Assembly (NCBI RefSeq): GCF_030811555.1
Contig: NZ_JAUSQZ010000001.1
Coordinates: forward strand, 310,001-374,000
Length of the DNA stretch: 64,000 bases
DNA from: Kineosporia succinea
GTDB taxonomy: Bacteria; Actinomycetota; Actinomycetes; Actinomycetales; Kineosporiaceae
Direction of reading: 5' to 3'
Positions 1-7,413 of the stretch are shown here, in pieces. The translations under genes and the position numbers were made by a program. Position 1 is the first letter of the stretch, and every line of letters begins with the position of its first letter. Under the pieces are notes generated by a model. It was given only the letters and a program-made list of their open reading frames with translations, was not told where the DNA came from and ran no database searches.

Positions 1-2
1 TT

Positions 3-1280
3 TCGCTCGTCGGCGTACACGAAGACGGAGAACACCTTCTCGTCGCGGGGCCGAACGGCCAGCGCTTCCGGTTACGGGTGGACGACGCGTTGCGCGCCGC
101 GATCCGCCGCGACCGCGCCCGTCTGAGCCAGATCCAGATCGAGTCGGAGGGCCGCCTGCGCCCGCGCGAGATCCAGGCGCGCATCCGCGCCGGTGAGACC
201 GCGGAAGAGGTGGCCGAGGCGGCCGGCCTGTCGCTGGAGCACGTGCGCAAGTACGAGGGCCCGGTCCTGGCCGAGCGCGGTTACCTGGCCGAGCAGGCCC
301 GCCGGGTGCGGGTGCGGCGGGGTGGCGGCGCCGAGTCGCTGTCGCTCGACGACACCGTCACCGAACGCCTGCAGGCCCGCGAGGTCGACTCCTCGTCCAT
401 CACCTGGGACGCGTGGCGGGGCGACGACGGCCTCTGGGTGCTCGCGCTCGAGTTCATCGCGGGTTCCACGCTGCGTCAGGCCCGCTGGCTCTACAACGCC
501 AGCCTGCGTCACGTCACCGCCCACAACGACGAGGCCCGCTGGCTCACCGAGGACGAGCCACAGGCCGCCGACCCGGCGCCGCCCACCTCGCCCACCGGCA
601 TGCGCCGCCTGAACTCGGTGAACCCCGGGCGCGGCGGCGACCGCCCGTACGACCAGGAGCAGGGCGTCGTGGCCCGGCCCGCCTACGAGGAACCGGCCGC
701 CGTCAACCTGCTCGACACGCTGCGCGAGCGCCGGGGCCGTCGCAGCCGCGCGCTCAGTGAGGACGACGACCGCACCGGTCACGCCGACCCGGTGCGCGAG
801 GCGATCGACTCGCTGCTCAACCGCACCGACGCGATGGGTGAGCCGCCGGCCGCCCACCCGGCGCGCTCGCGTCCCCAGGACGCACGCGACGGTGAGGTGC
901 TGGTGCTGCCCGACGCCGAGTCGATGTACGACCTCGACAGCATCGACACCGACCCCGACGAGGACGACGCCCCGGTGGCCCGTCCCGAGGCGCGGACCCC
1001 CGAGCGGGGTGACCGCGACAAGCTCGACCGCGACCGTTCCGAGCGGGAACGCTCGGAACGCGAGCGGGAACGCGCCGAGCGGGAACGCCGGGAGCGGGCC
1101 GAACGCGAGCGCGCCGAACTGGAGAACGACGACACCGACGGTGACGCCGCCGCAGAGGCCGCCGAGCCGGAGCAGACCCCGGTGCCCGCCGGGCGCCGTC
1201 CCTCGGCCGGCAGCCGCAAGCAGCGGCGGGCGAGCGTTCCCTCGTGGGACGACATCGTTTTCGGCCAGCGGCGCGACTGA
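3..1280 (+). CDS. sepH: Septation protein SepH (5' end cut by window edge)
   Basis: Cell-division regulator of Actinobacteria that binds FtsZ and promotes its assembly at division sites. The reading frame is open from base 3 and already reads LVGVHEDGEHLLVAGPNGQR, the usual SepH N-terminus, so the true start lies just outside the window; the GTG at 78 is internal. The DUF3071 domain fills roughly the first 170 residues and contains a helix-turn-helix-like stretch (AEEVAEAAGLSLEHVRKYEG). The C-terminal half is low-complexity and charged, with an Arg/Glu coiled-coil-like run of RER/SER repeats near 1020-1130 and a conserved tail SWDDIVFG. The gene converges on the next one across a perfect palindromic terminator. 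Family assignment is firm. That the protein acts at the septum is known for the family and not seen here. Confidence 0.93.
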   Translation, partial: SLVGVHEDGEHLLVAGPNGQRFRLRVDDALRAAIRRDRARLSQIQIESEGRLRPREIQARIRAGETAEEVAEAAGLSLEHVRKYEGPVLAERGYLAEQARRVRVRRGGGAESLSLDDTVTERLQAREVDSSSITWDAWRGDDGLWVLALEFIAGSTLRQARWLYNASLRHVTAHNDEARWLTEDEPQAADPAPPTSPTGMRRLNSVNPGRGGDRPYDQEQGVVARPAYEEPAAVNLLDTLRERRGRRSRALSEDDDRTGHADPVREAIDSLLNRTDAMGEPPAAHPARSRPQDARDGEVLVLPDAESMYDLDSIDTDPDEDDAPVARPEARTPERGDRDKLDRDRSERERSERERERAERERRERAERERAELENDDTDGDAAAEAAEPEQTPVPAGRRPSAGSRKQRRASVPSWDDIVFGQRRD

Positions 1281-1295
1281 GGTTTCCGGAGCCGA

Positions 1296-1333
1296 CCACC
1301 TCCGACGAGGGACGCGTCCCTCGTCGGAGGTGG
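1296..1333. terminator. Bidirectional intrinsic terminator, 38-bp perfect palindrome
   Basis: Both 19-nt arms are perfectly complementary around GACGCGTC. It lies between the stop codons of the convergent sepH (1280) and phosphodiesterase (1335) genes, so it can serve both. There is no clear U-tract, as is common in high-GC actinobacteria. Confidence 0.8.
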
Positions 1334-1334
1334 A

Positions 1335-2438
1335 TCAGTTCTGCGCGACCAGGAGCGGGATCTCGGTCTCGACGCTCGTGCGGGAACCGTGCAGGCCGAG
1401 CAGACGCAGCGTCTGCGGGCGGGCCGTGCGGGAGTCGACCACCGCGACCGGTCCGGTGGCGGCCGTGACCACGTCGCCGATGCGGGGCAGCACGTGCGGC
1501 TCGACCGGGCCGAACCAGCCCGCCTCGACCGCCTCCTCGCGGGTGACCACGGTCATGTCGCCGCCGACCCGGGCGTGCCAGGCGGCCGCCACGTCGTCGG
1601 CCGCACCGGGCTCGCAGTACATCTGCAGCGAGCGCGGTTCTCCGCCGAAATGCCGCACGCCGTCGAGCAGTTCGGGCTCGTGGGCGACGTCGAGACGGTT
1701 CTCGAAGGGCACGTCGACCATGCCGTGGTCGGCGGTGACGGCCAGCACACTGCCGGCGGGCAGGCCGTCGGCGAGCGCCTGCGCGCAGGCGTCGACGCGT
1801 TCCAGCTCGGCGAGCCACTTCCAGGACGAGCAGCCCTGCTCGTGGCCGATCTTGTCGAGGTCGCCCCAGTAGACGTAGATCAGCGCGCCCTTCGACCTCC
1901 GGGCCGCGGCGATCGCCACGTCGACACGTTCCTCGAGCGACCGGGCGGCCACGAACCGGCCCCCGCGCTGCACCGCCTCGGTCAGGCCGGAGCCGTCGAA
2001 GAAGGCCGGGCCGATCCGGATCACGTCTTTACCGGTGCCGGCCACCTGCTCGAACACGGTGGGGGCGGGCTGCCAGCGGCGCGGGTCGACCGCCGGGTCC
2101 CACATCAGCTCGTTGAAGAGCCGGTCGCGGTCGGGGTCGAGCACCTCGAGGCCGACCAGGCCGTGGGCGCCGGGCAGCAGACCGGTGCCGAGCATGCCCA
2201 GGCTGGTGGCCGTGGTGCTGGGGAAGCCGGAGCTCAGCCGGGCGTAGTGCGCGTTCTGCCGCAGGCGGCGCAGGAACGGCGCGTGCCCCGAGTTGGCGGC
2301 CAGCAGCTGGTCGCCGAGCCCGTCGACGAGCATGACCACGACCGTGCGGGCCTTCGGGAGCAGGCCCTTCCTCGTCGCGCCGTTCAGGGCCCGGGCGGCC
2401 GCGGGGAGGACATCGGCGAGGGTTCCGGTGTTGCTCAA
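1335..2438 (-). CDS. Alkaline phosphatase-superfamily nucleotide pyrophosphatase/phosphodiesterase
   Basis: 367 aa, probably a metal-dependent phosphodiesterase of the type I phosphodiesterase/nucleotide pyrophosphatase family. The N-terminal VVVMLVDGLGDQLL carries the first metal-binding Asp. The SGFPSTTATSLGMLGTG stretch holds the nucleophilic Thr motif. YVYWGDLDKIGHEQG and VTADHGMVDVP give the remaining metal-ligand Asp/His residues in the expected order. No signal peptide is visible, so the protein is probably cytoplasmic. The start is a TTG only 4 nt after the stop of the upstream DUF5998 gene, so the two are surely co-transcribed and probably coupled; no good Shine-Dalgarno is seen. The same order next to sepH is common in actinobacteria. 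The physiological substrate is unknown. Confidence 0.85.
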   Translation of the reverse strand: MSNTGTLADVLPAAARALNGATRKGLLPKARTVVVMLVDGLGDQLLAANSGHAPFLRRLRQNAHYARLSSGFPSTTATSLGMLGTGLLPGAHGLVGLEVLDPDRDRLFNELMWDPAVDPRRWQPAPTVFEQVAGTGKDVIRIGPAFFDGSGLTEAVQRGGRFVAARSLEERVDVAIAAARRSKGALIYVYWGDLDKIGHEQGCSSWKWLAELERVDACAQALADGLPAGSVLAVTADHGMVDVPFENRLDVAHEPELLDGVRHFGGEPRSLQMYCEPGAADDVAAAWHARVGGDMTVVTREEAVEAGWFGPVEPHVLPRIGDVVTAATGPVAVVDSRTARPQTLRLLGLHGSRTSVETEIPLLVAQN

Positions 2439-2442
2439 GACG

Positions 2443-3084
2443 TCAGGGCCGGGCCGTCGCCGCCGACAGGGCCCGGGCGAACGCCTTCGCCGCCTTCACC
2501 GCGGCGGCGCCCTCGGCCTCGGCGGACAGGCGCACCGTGATGTCGTCGGCGGCCAGGGTGCCGGTGTAGCCGTGGTCGGCCTCGCAGTCCGGGTCGGCGC
2601 AGGAGGCGGGCTCCAGGTCGACGCGGGTGAGCGAGCCCCAGCCGATGGTGAGGCTGAGCTCGCGGGGCACGGCGCCGCTGCGGTGGTGCTCGGGGGCGGT
2701 GACGGCGTGCGAGAGCACGACCGAGGTGACCTTGCCCAGCGGCACCGCCTCGGTGGAGGCCGAGGCGTAGGGCTCGGGGCTCAGCGCGTCGGGGTCGTGG
2801 TCGTCGGCGTGGGCCACGACCAGGCGGGTGGGGGTCAGGCTCAGCACGGTGACGTGCCGGCGCACCTCCACCCGGTCGAAGGTGGTCTCCTGCTGCACCA
2901 GGTACGAGACCACGGCCTCACCGGCGATGGCGACGTCGAGCGAGTCGAGGACGAGGGACGGGTAGAAACCAGCCCGTTCCACCTCGGCCACCAGCTCTTC
3001 GGGCAGGGCTTCGTCCATCGACTCATCGATCGGCTGGCCGTCCGGCTGGCTCACCGTGGCGTCCGTCCCGGGTCCTTCACGCAT
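2443..3084 (-). CDS. DUF5998 family protein
   Basis: 213 aa, recognised as the actinobacterial DUF5998 family, whose function is unknown. The N-terminus is acidic (residues 1-35). The body has the family's FYPSLVLDSLDVA, a 'QQETTFDRVEVRRH' stretch and the Cys-containing ADPDCEADHGYTG loop. There is no signal peptide or membrane segment. A -10-like hexamer CAAGAT at 3091-3096 (minus strand) lies exactly 6 nt before the ATG, with no Shine-Dalgarno, so the transcript is probably leaderless. It leads a two-gene operon with the phosphodiesterase, 4 nt downstream. Family call good; function not inferable. Confidence 0.83.
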   Translation of the reverse strand: MREGPGTDATVSQPDGQPIDESMDEALPEELVAEVERAGFYPSLVLDSLDVAIAGEAVVSYLVQQETTFDRVEVRRHVTVLSLTPTRLVVAHADDHDPDALSPEPYASASTEAVPLGKVTSVVLSHAVTAPEHHRSGAVPRELSLTIGWGSLTRVDLEPASCADPDCEADHGYTGTLAADDITVRLSAEAEGAAAVKAAKAFARALSAATARP

Positions 3085-3090
3085 TGCCCC

Positions 3091-3096
3091 ATCTTG
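3091..3096 (-). promoter_or_regulatory. -10 element of leaderless DUF5998 transcript
   Basis: CAAGAT on the minus strand, 6 nt upstream of the ATG at 3084, which places the predicted transcription start at the start codon. No -35 consensus is obvious. Confidence 0.45.
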
Positions 3097-3219
3097 TCAC
3101 TCCGCGGTTGCGCCGGCGCAGGGCACGCCCTGATGTTCGCCCACCAGCGTGCACTCCCGAGGTGACCTGACCCACCCGACCCGACCGGCGCGTCCCTCGT
3201 CGGTGCACTGCCGGCCTGC

Positions 3220-5844
3220 TCAGGAGGGCAACTCGCGGCGCGCACTGTCGGAGCGGTCGGGGGTGCGGGCCACCCGGATCTCGGCGTCGAGCACCGCGAG
3301 CCCGTGCTCGGCGACCACCACCGGGTTGAGCTCGAGCCGGCTGATCTCGGGCAGCTCGTCGGCCAGGCAGGCGAGACGGCCGATCAGGTCTTCGAGGGCG
3401 GGCACGTCGACGGGGGCGGCGCCGTTGTGCCCGAACAGCTTGGGCGCGGCGCGCACCGAGCGCACCAGGTCGGAGATGTCGACGTCGGTCAGCGGCGGGA
3501 TGCGGTGGGCGACGTCACCGAGCAGCCCGATCGCGTCACCGCCGAGCCCGAACGAGACGACCGGGCCGAACAGCGGGTCCTCCACCGTCCGCAGCACACA
3601 GGCCACACCGGGCTCGGCCATGGTCTGCACCACCAGTTCGCCCGGCCCCAGACTCGCGCGCATCTGGGCGAAGTCGGCGCGCAGCTCGGCCTCGTCCTCG
3701 ATGTTGAGGCGCACTCCCCCGAGGTCGACGCGGTGACGCAGGTGCGGCGCGGTGGTCTTGAGCACGACCGGGTAACCGATGGTGAACGCGGCGGTGGCCG
3801 CCTCGTCGGCGGTGGTCACCGGGGTACGGGGCCAGAGGGTGATGCCGAACGCCCGCAGCAGCTGGGCGGAGGCTTCGGGGCCGAGGTGCTCCTCGTCCTG
3901 GTCGAGAGCCTGCTGGATGATGCTTCGGGCGGCGCCGAGGTCGAGGTCGGCGGGCTCGAACCGCTCCCCCGGGTCACGGCGGCGCCAGCGGGCGTACCAC
4001 TCGGCCTTGGCCAGGGCGCGCACCGCTTCCTCGGGGGTCGGGTAGGACGGGATGTTGTTCAGCGCCCGGTTGACCCCGTGGACGCCGAGAAAGCAGGCCA
4101 CGACCGGGATCTCGGGCGATCCGGCGGAGACCTCGGACAGCGCCCGGGCCACCTCGCCGGCCTCGGTGGCGATCGGGGGGATGAAGGCGGCGACGACCGA
4201 GTGCACGTCGTCGGCGGCGAAGGCCTCGGTGAGCGCGGCGCGGAACTGCTCGGCACTGGCCTGCGGGTGGAGGGCGACGGGTTTGTGCGCGACGGACAGG
4301 CCCGCGGCCACGCAGGCGTCGGCGATCAGGGTGCTCAGGGCGTCGCTGTTGCCGACGATCGCGACGTTCGGCCCCTTCGGCGGGGGCTGGTGCATGACCA
4401 CCTGGGCCACGTCGAGCATCTCGGCCACGGTGTGCACGCGGATGCAGCCCGACTGCCGCAGCATGGCGTCGAAGGCCTCGCGCGGCGCGGTGCTGGTTCT
4501 GACGGAATGCCCCGGCGGCACCCCGAAACTCGACAGGCCGGACTTGAGCACGATGACCGGTTTGGAGCGGGCCAGGCGACGGGCGATCCGCGAGAACTTG
4601 CGCGGGTTGCCGAAACTCTCCAGGTACAGGCCGACGGCGTCGGTGTGCGGGTCTTCCTCCCAGTACTGCATGCAGTCGTTGCCGGACACGTCGGCCCGGT
4701 TGCCCGCGGACAGGAAGGTGGACACCCCCAGGCCTCGCCGCTCGACCGCGTCGAGCACGGCCACCGCGAGCCCGCCGGACTGCGAGAAGAGGCCCAGGCG
4801 GCCCTCTTTCGGCAGCTCCGGAATCAGCGACATGTTGAGCCGGACGTTCTCACCGGCGTTGATCAGGCCCCAGGAGTTCGGGCCGACCACCCGCATGCCG
4901 TGCGCGCGGGCCGTGCGCACCAGTTCGCGCTGCCGGGCCAGTCCCTCGTCGCCGGTCTCGGCGAAACCGCTGGACACGACCACCATTCCGCGCACGCCGT
5001 GCTCGGCACAGTCGCGCACCACGTCGAGCACGCCCTGCGCCGGGATCGCGATCAGGGCCAGGTCGATGGGGCCCTCGATGTCCTTCAGGTTCTTCACCGT
5101 GGGCAGGCCCAGGAGCTGGTCGGCCTCGTGGTGGACGAGGTGGAGACGCCCCGTGAAGCCGCCGCCGACGATGTTGGCGAGGAGGCGGTGGCCGACGGTC
5201 GCGGTGCGGCGGCTGGCGCCGATCAGCACGACCGACGAGGGGTTGAGCAGGCGCTCCATGCTGCGGGACTCGGCGCGGTGCTCGCGGGCCTCCATCACGG
5301 CCAGGGACTTCTCGGTCGGGTCGATGGTGAAGCGGACCTCGATCACGCCGTCGTCGAAGCGGGCCTTGACCTCGTAGCCGGCCTCCTGGAACACGGTGAG
5401 CATCTTGCGGTTGCGGGGCAGGACGTCGGCGACGAAGCGGCGGATGCCGTTCTCCCGGGCCGCCGCGGCCAGGTGCTCGAGCAGGACGGAGCTGATGCCG
5501 CGGCCCTGGTGCGCGTCGCTGATGTTGAAGGCGACCTCGGCCGCGTCACTGCTCGGGCCCAGGCGGTCGTAGCGGCCGACACCCACGATGTCGTCGCCGA
5601 GGACCGCGATCAGGGCCACCCGGTCGGAGTGGTCGACGTTGGTGAAATGGTGCAGGTCGCGCGGGGACAGGCGGGGCATGGGCGCGAAGAAGCGCAGGTA
5701 GACCGACTCGGGTGACTGGTGCACGTGGAAGCGTTGCAGGGCGTCGGCGTCGTCGGCGGTGATCGGGCGCAGGTGTGCGGTCGCGCCGTCACGCAGCACG
5801 ACGTCGGCTTCCCAGTGCAGGGGGTAGTCGCGGACCACGTTCAC
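3220..5844 (-). CDS. GNAT acetyltransferase fused to ADP-forming acyl-CoA synthetase-like module (Pat-type)
   Basis: About 874 aa from the GTG at 5844. An N-terminal GNAT domain (about residues 10-170; LRPITADDADALQRF, HQGRGISSVLLEHLA acetyl-CoA loop) is followed by a CoA-binding domain (LLNPSSVVLIGASRRTATVG), succinyl-CoA-ligase-like domains (LGLFSQSGGLAVAVLDA) and a C-terminal ATP-grasp subunit (GYPVVLKTTAPHLRHRVDLG). Proteins of this build are protein lysine acetyltransferases that commonly silence acetyl-CoA synthetase; the synthetase half usually senses and does not catalyse. The longer frame up to 6000 would run into the divergent nitroreductase. The GTG at 5844 fits the family N-terminus NVVRDYPLHWEADVVL, although its ribosome site is poor. 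Domain order is clear; the acyl donor and targets are inference. Confidence 0.88.
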   Translation of the reverse strand: MNVVRDYPLHWEADVVLRDGATAHLRPITADDADALQRFHVHQSPESVYLRFFAPMPRLSPRDLHHFTNVDHSDRVALIAVLGDDIVGVGRYDRLGPSSDAAEVAFNISDAHQGRGISSVLLEHLAAAARENGIRRFVADVLPRNRKMLTVFQEAGYEVKARFDDGVIEVRFTIDPTEKSLAVMEAREHRAESRSMERLLNPSSVVLIGASRRTATVGHRLLANIVGGGFTGRLHLVHHEADQLLGLPTVKNLKDIEGPIDLALIAIPAQGVLDVVRDCAEHGVRGMVVVSSGFAETGDEGLARQRELVRTARAHGMRVVGPNSWGLINAGENVRLNMSLIPELPKEGRLGLFSQSGGLAVAVLDAVERRGLGVSTFLSAGNRADVSGNDCMQYWEEDPHTDAVGLYLESFGNPRKFSRIARRLARSKPVIVLKSGLSSFGVPPGHSVRTSTAPREAFDAMLRQSGCIRVHTVAEMLDVAQVVMHQPPPKGPNVAIVGNSDALSTLIADACVAAGLSVAHKPVALHPQASAEQFRAALTEAFAADDVHSVVAAFIPPIATEAGEVARALSEVSAGSPEIPVVACFLGVHGVNRALNNIPSYPTPEEAVRALAKAEWYARWRRRDPGERFEPADLDLGAARSIIQQALDQDEEHLGPEASAQLLRAFGITLWPRTPVTTADEAATAAFTIGYPVVLKTTAPHLRHRVDLGGVRLNIEDEAELRADFAQMRASLGPGELVVQTMAEPGVACVLRTVEDPLFGPVVSFGLGGDAIGLLGDVAHRIPPLTDVDISDLVRSVRAAPKLFGHNGAAPVDVPALEDLIGRLACLADELPEISRLELNPVVVAEHGLAVLDAEIRVARTPDRSDSARRELPS

Positions 5845-5956
5845 CAGGCTACGCAAGGCGGCGGCGTTACGCGCCGGGCCGGAGGTCCTTCGTGGGGGTG
5901 ATCTGGTGCACGCCGCCCCTTCGCGAAGGCAGCGTGGGGGCGGCAGGATCACGGTC

Positions 5957-6583
5957 ATGGAATTTGAGGACGCTGTCCGTCGCCGGCGCATGGTCCGCAC
6001 CTACGACTCCTCCCGCCCGGTGCCCCGCGAGACCCTGCACCGGCTGCTCGACCTCGCGGTGCGGGCGCCCAGTGCGGGGTTCAGCCAGGGATGGGACTTC
6101 GTGGTGCTGAGCACCGCCGGGCAGACCGGTCGTTTCTGGGAGGCCACCGCCGACCCCGATCGTGAGCCCGACCGCTGGCTGCGGGGCATGAGCACGGCGC
6201 CGGCGCTGATCCTGTGCCTGTCCGACCGCGACGCCTATCTCGACCGTTACGCCGAGCCCGACAAGGGCTGGACCGATCGCGACGAGGCACGCTGGCCCGT
6301 GCCCTACTGGGACGTGGACACCGGCATGGCGTCGATGATCATCCTGCTCGCGGCGGTGGACGCGGGACTGGCGGGCTGCTTCTTCGGAGTGCCGCCGCAG
6401 CGCCGCACGCAGGTGCTGGAGGCGTTCGGCATCCCGGCGGGCCGGCGGATCGTCGGGGTGATCAGCCTGGGACATCCGCCCGAGCCGGGGACGGACCGGA
6501 AGTCGCCGTCCCTGAAGCGGGGACGTCGACCGGTCGAAGAGGTCGCCCACGAGGGAACTTTCGGCCAACCGTTCCGGATCTGA
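5957..6583 (+). CDS. Nitroreductase-family FMN oxidoreductase
   Basis: 208 aa, an NAD(P)H/FMN-dependent nitroreductase-fold oxidoreductase. The N-terminal RRRMVRTYDSSRPVPRE motif is the usual FMN-phosphate-binding start, followed by LLDLAVRAPSAGFSQGWDF. The middle has VDTGMASMIILLAAVDAGLAG and the C-terminus GRRIVGVISLGHP, both family hallmarks. The ATG at 5957 starts right at the conserved N-terminus; the upstream in-frame extension to 5906 lacks family similarity. It is transcribed divergently from the GNAT gene across about 110 bp. The natural substrate (nitro compound, quinone or flavin) cannot be told. Confidence 0.88.
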   Translation: MEFEDAVRRRRMVRTYDSSRPVPRETLHRLLDLAVRAPSAGFSQGWDFVVLSTAGQTGRFWEATADPDREPDRWLRGMSTAPALILCLSDRDAYLDRYAEPDKGWTDRDEARWPVPYWDVDTGMASMIILLAAVDAGLAGCFFGVPPQRRTQVLEAFGIPAGRRIVGVISLGHPPEPGTDRKSPSLKRGRRPVEEVAHEGTFGQPFRI

Positions 6584-6654
6584 GACCGGAATCCCCTGTG
6601 CGTCACTGTGTTCGCCGGTCAGACGGGGCTCCCAGGTTCCCCTCCCGGTTCTGC

Positions 6655-6726
6655 CAGGATCGGGGAGCAGAGTTCTTCTCACGACAGCGGAACACACCGC
6701 TTCGCAACACAACTGAGGAGAACACC
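6655..6726 (+). promoter_or_regulatory. Promoter and leader, copy A of a repeated cassette
   Basis: A -10-like CAGGAT (6655-6660) is followed by a leader with GTTCTTCTCACGACAGCG that recurs as GTTCTTCCCACGACAGCG at copy B. A small stem AGCGG/CCGCT (6686-6690 with 6697-6701) precedes the Shine-Dalgarno TGAGGAG, 7 nt before the ATG at 6727. No -35 is evident. Confidence 0.5.
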
Positions 6727-6843
6727 ATGGCGAAGATCATCAAGGCCCGGCACCGTCGTCCCGTCGAGAAGACCGTGACCCCGCCGAAGAAGCGCGACGA
6801 GCGCCCCCAGGCGGAGCCGGCACGGGCCGGTCGCGACAACTGA
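6727..6843 (+). CDS. Small basic protein, cassette copy A (38 aa), unknown family
   Basis: A 38-residue, strongly basic, Pro-rich protein that begins MAKIIKARHRRPVEK and ends PARAGRDN. It has a good ribosome site (GAGGAG, 7 nt spacing) and its own terminator. A paralogue with the same N-terminal KARHRRP block and the same C-terminal PARAGRD block lies 254 bp downstream, while the middle Lys/Glu/Gln part differs. Conservation of both ends with a variable centre argues that it is a real gene. There is no Cys, no Ser-rich stretch, no signal peptide and no membrane helix. I do not recognise the family. A nucleic-acid- or ribosome-binding miniprotein, or a peptide exported by the downstream ABC protein, are both possible and unproven. 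Confidence 0.72.
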   Translation: MAKIIKARHRRPVEKTVTPPKKRDERPQAEPARAGRDN

Positions 6844-6898
6844 GATCCAGCTCCCCCGGAGCTGACCGCTACTGAGCGAGGGGCCTGAGAGCACAGGC

Positions 6899-6935
6899 CG
6901 GGGCCGGTGCACACCACGCGTGTGCACCGGCCCCG
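6899..6935 (+). terminator. Intrinsic terminator of cassette copy A
   Basis: A perfect 15-bp stem (left arm 6899-6913, right arm 6921-6935) with a 7-nt loop, followed by CTGCTTTT. The arm sequence CGGGGCCGGTGCACA is repeated almost exactly in the copy B terminator. Confidence 0.9.
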
Positions 6936-7030
6936 CTGCTTTTCCCTGAGAGAGAACATTTTCCGGAGAGTGACAGGCCAATACGCCTGCATGAACTTAT
7001 GTTTCTCAAAGGTCACGGATCTGTTGCTCT

Positions 7031-7097
7031 CAGGATCGACCGGCAGTGTTCTTCCCACGACAGCGAAACGGTCGCTGGCAACACGAAGGAGCCGAAC
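7031..7097 (+). promoter_or_regulatory. Promoter and leader, copy B of a repeated cassette
   Basis: CAGGATCG (7031-7038) and GTTCTTCCCACGACAGCG match copy A. The stem is CAGCG/CGCTG (7061-7065 with 7073-7077), so both arms differ from copy A while pairing is kept. A Shine-Dalgarno AAGGAG precedes the ATG at 7098. Confidence 0.5.
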
Positions 7098-7217
7098 ATG
7101 ACGAAGATCCTCAAGGCCCGTCACCGTCGCCCCGCCGAGAAGGTCGAGGCGCAGCCGAAGAAGAAGCGCCGCGAGCAGCAGGAGCAGCCGCAGCCGGCGC
7201 GGGCCGGACGGGACTGA
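7098..7217 (+). CDS. Small basic protein, cassette copy B (39 aa), unknown family
   Basis: Paralogue of the 38-aa protein at 6727. It begins MTKILKARHRRPAEK and ends QPARAGRD. The central segment is KKKRREQQEQ-like, more basic and Gln-rich than copy A. AAGGAG lies 7 nt before the ATG, and a strong terminator follows 29 nt after the stop. The conserved leader, ends and terminator show that the whole transcription unit was duplicated. No recognised domain, no secretion signal. Located 196 bp upstream of the ABC exporter gene, which has a similar leader. Function unknown. Confidence 0.72.
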   Translation: MTKILKARHRRPAEKVEAQPKKKRREQQEQPQPARAGRD

Positions 7218-7245
7218 GACTCCCGAGGCGCGTCCAGCCACAGGC

Positions 7246-7279
7246 CGGGGCCGATGCACAGAGATGTGCACCGGCCCCG
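7246..7279 (+). terminator. Intrinsic terminator of cassette copy B
   Basis: Stem 7246-7260 with 7265-7279 (one A/C mismatch) around a GAGA loop, followed by CCGGGTTTTG. Nearly identical in sequence to the copy A terminator. Confidence 0.88.
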
Positions 7280-7350
7280 CCGGGTTTTGCCCGGCCGGGC
7301 GACGACGGTCACGGACACCTCCCAGACTCCGGCCGGACCGCTGTCAGCCG

Positions 7351-7413
7351 GGTCCGGCAGCGTTCCCCCCACGGCGGTGAAAGCCGCATCGCCCCAAGGA
7401 AAGAAGAGACGAC
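7351..7413 (+). promoter_or_regulatory. Third, divergent copy of the cassette leader before the ABC gene
   Basis: GGCAGCGTTCCCCCCACGGCGGTGAAAGCCGC aligns with the leaders of the two small ORFs (GCAG-GTTC-CCACG-GCG order kept). It can form GCGG/CCGC (7374-7377 with 7384-7387). The ribosome site AAGGAAAGAAG follows. The -10 hexamer of copies A and B is not conserved here. Confidence 0.35.

Noticed and set aside
3304-5715. 803-aa open frame antisense to the GNAT/acyl-CoA synthetase gene
   Set aside because: Very high GC makes long antisense frames common. The translated sequence is Gly/Arg/His/Val-rich with no domain, and the opposite strand has a clear family.
5844-6000. Long N-terminal extension of the GNAT gene
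   Set aside because: The added 52 residues lack similarity and would overlap the divergent nitroreductase start.
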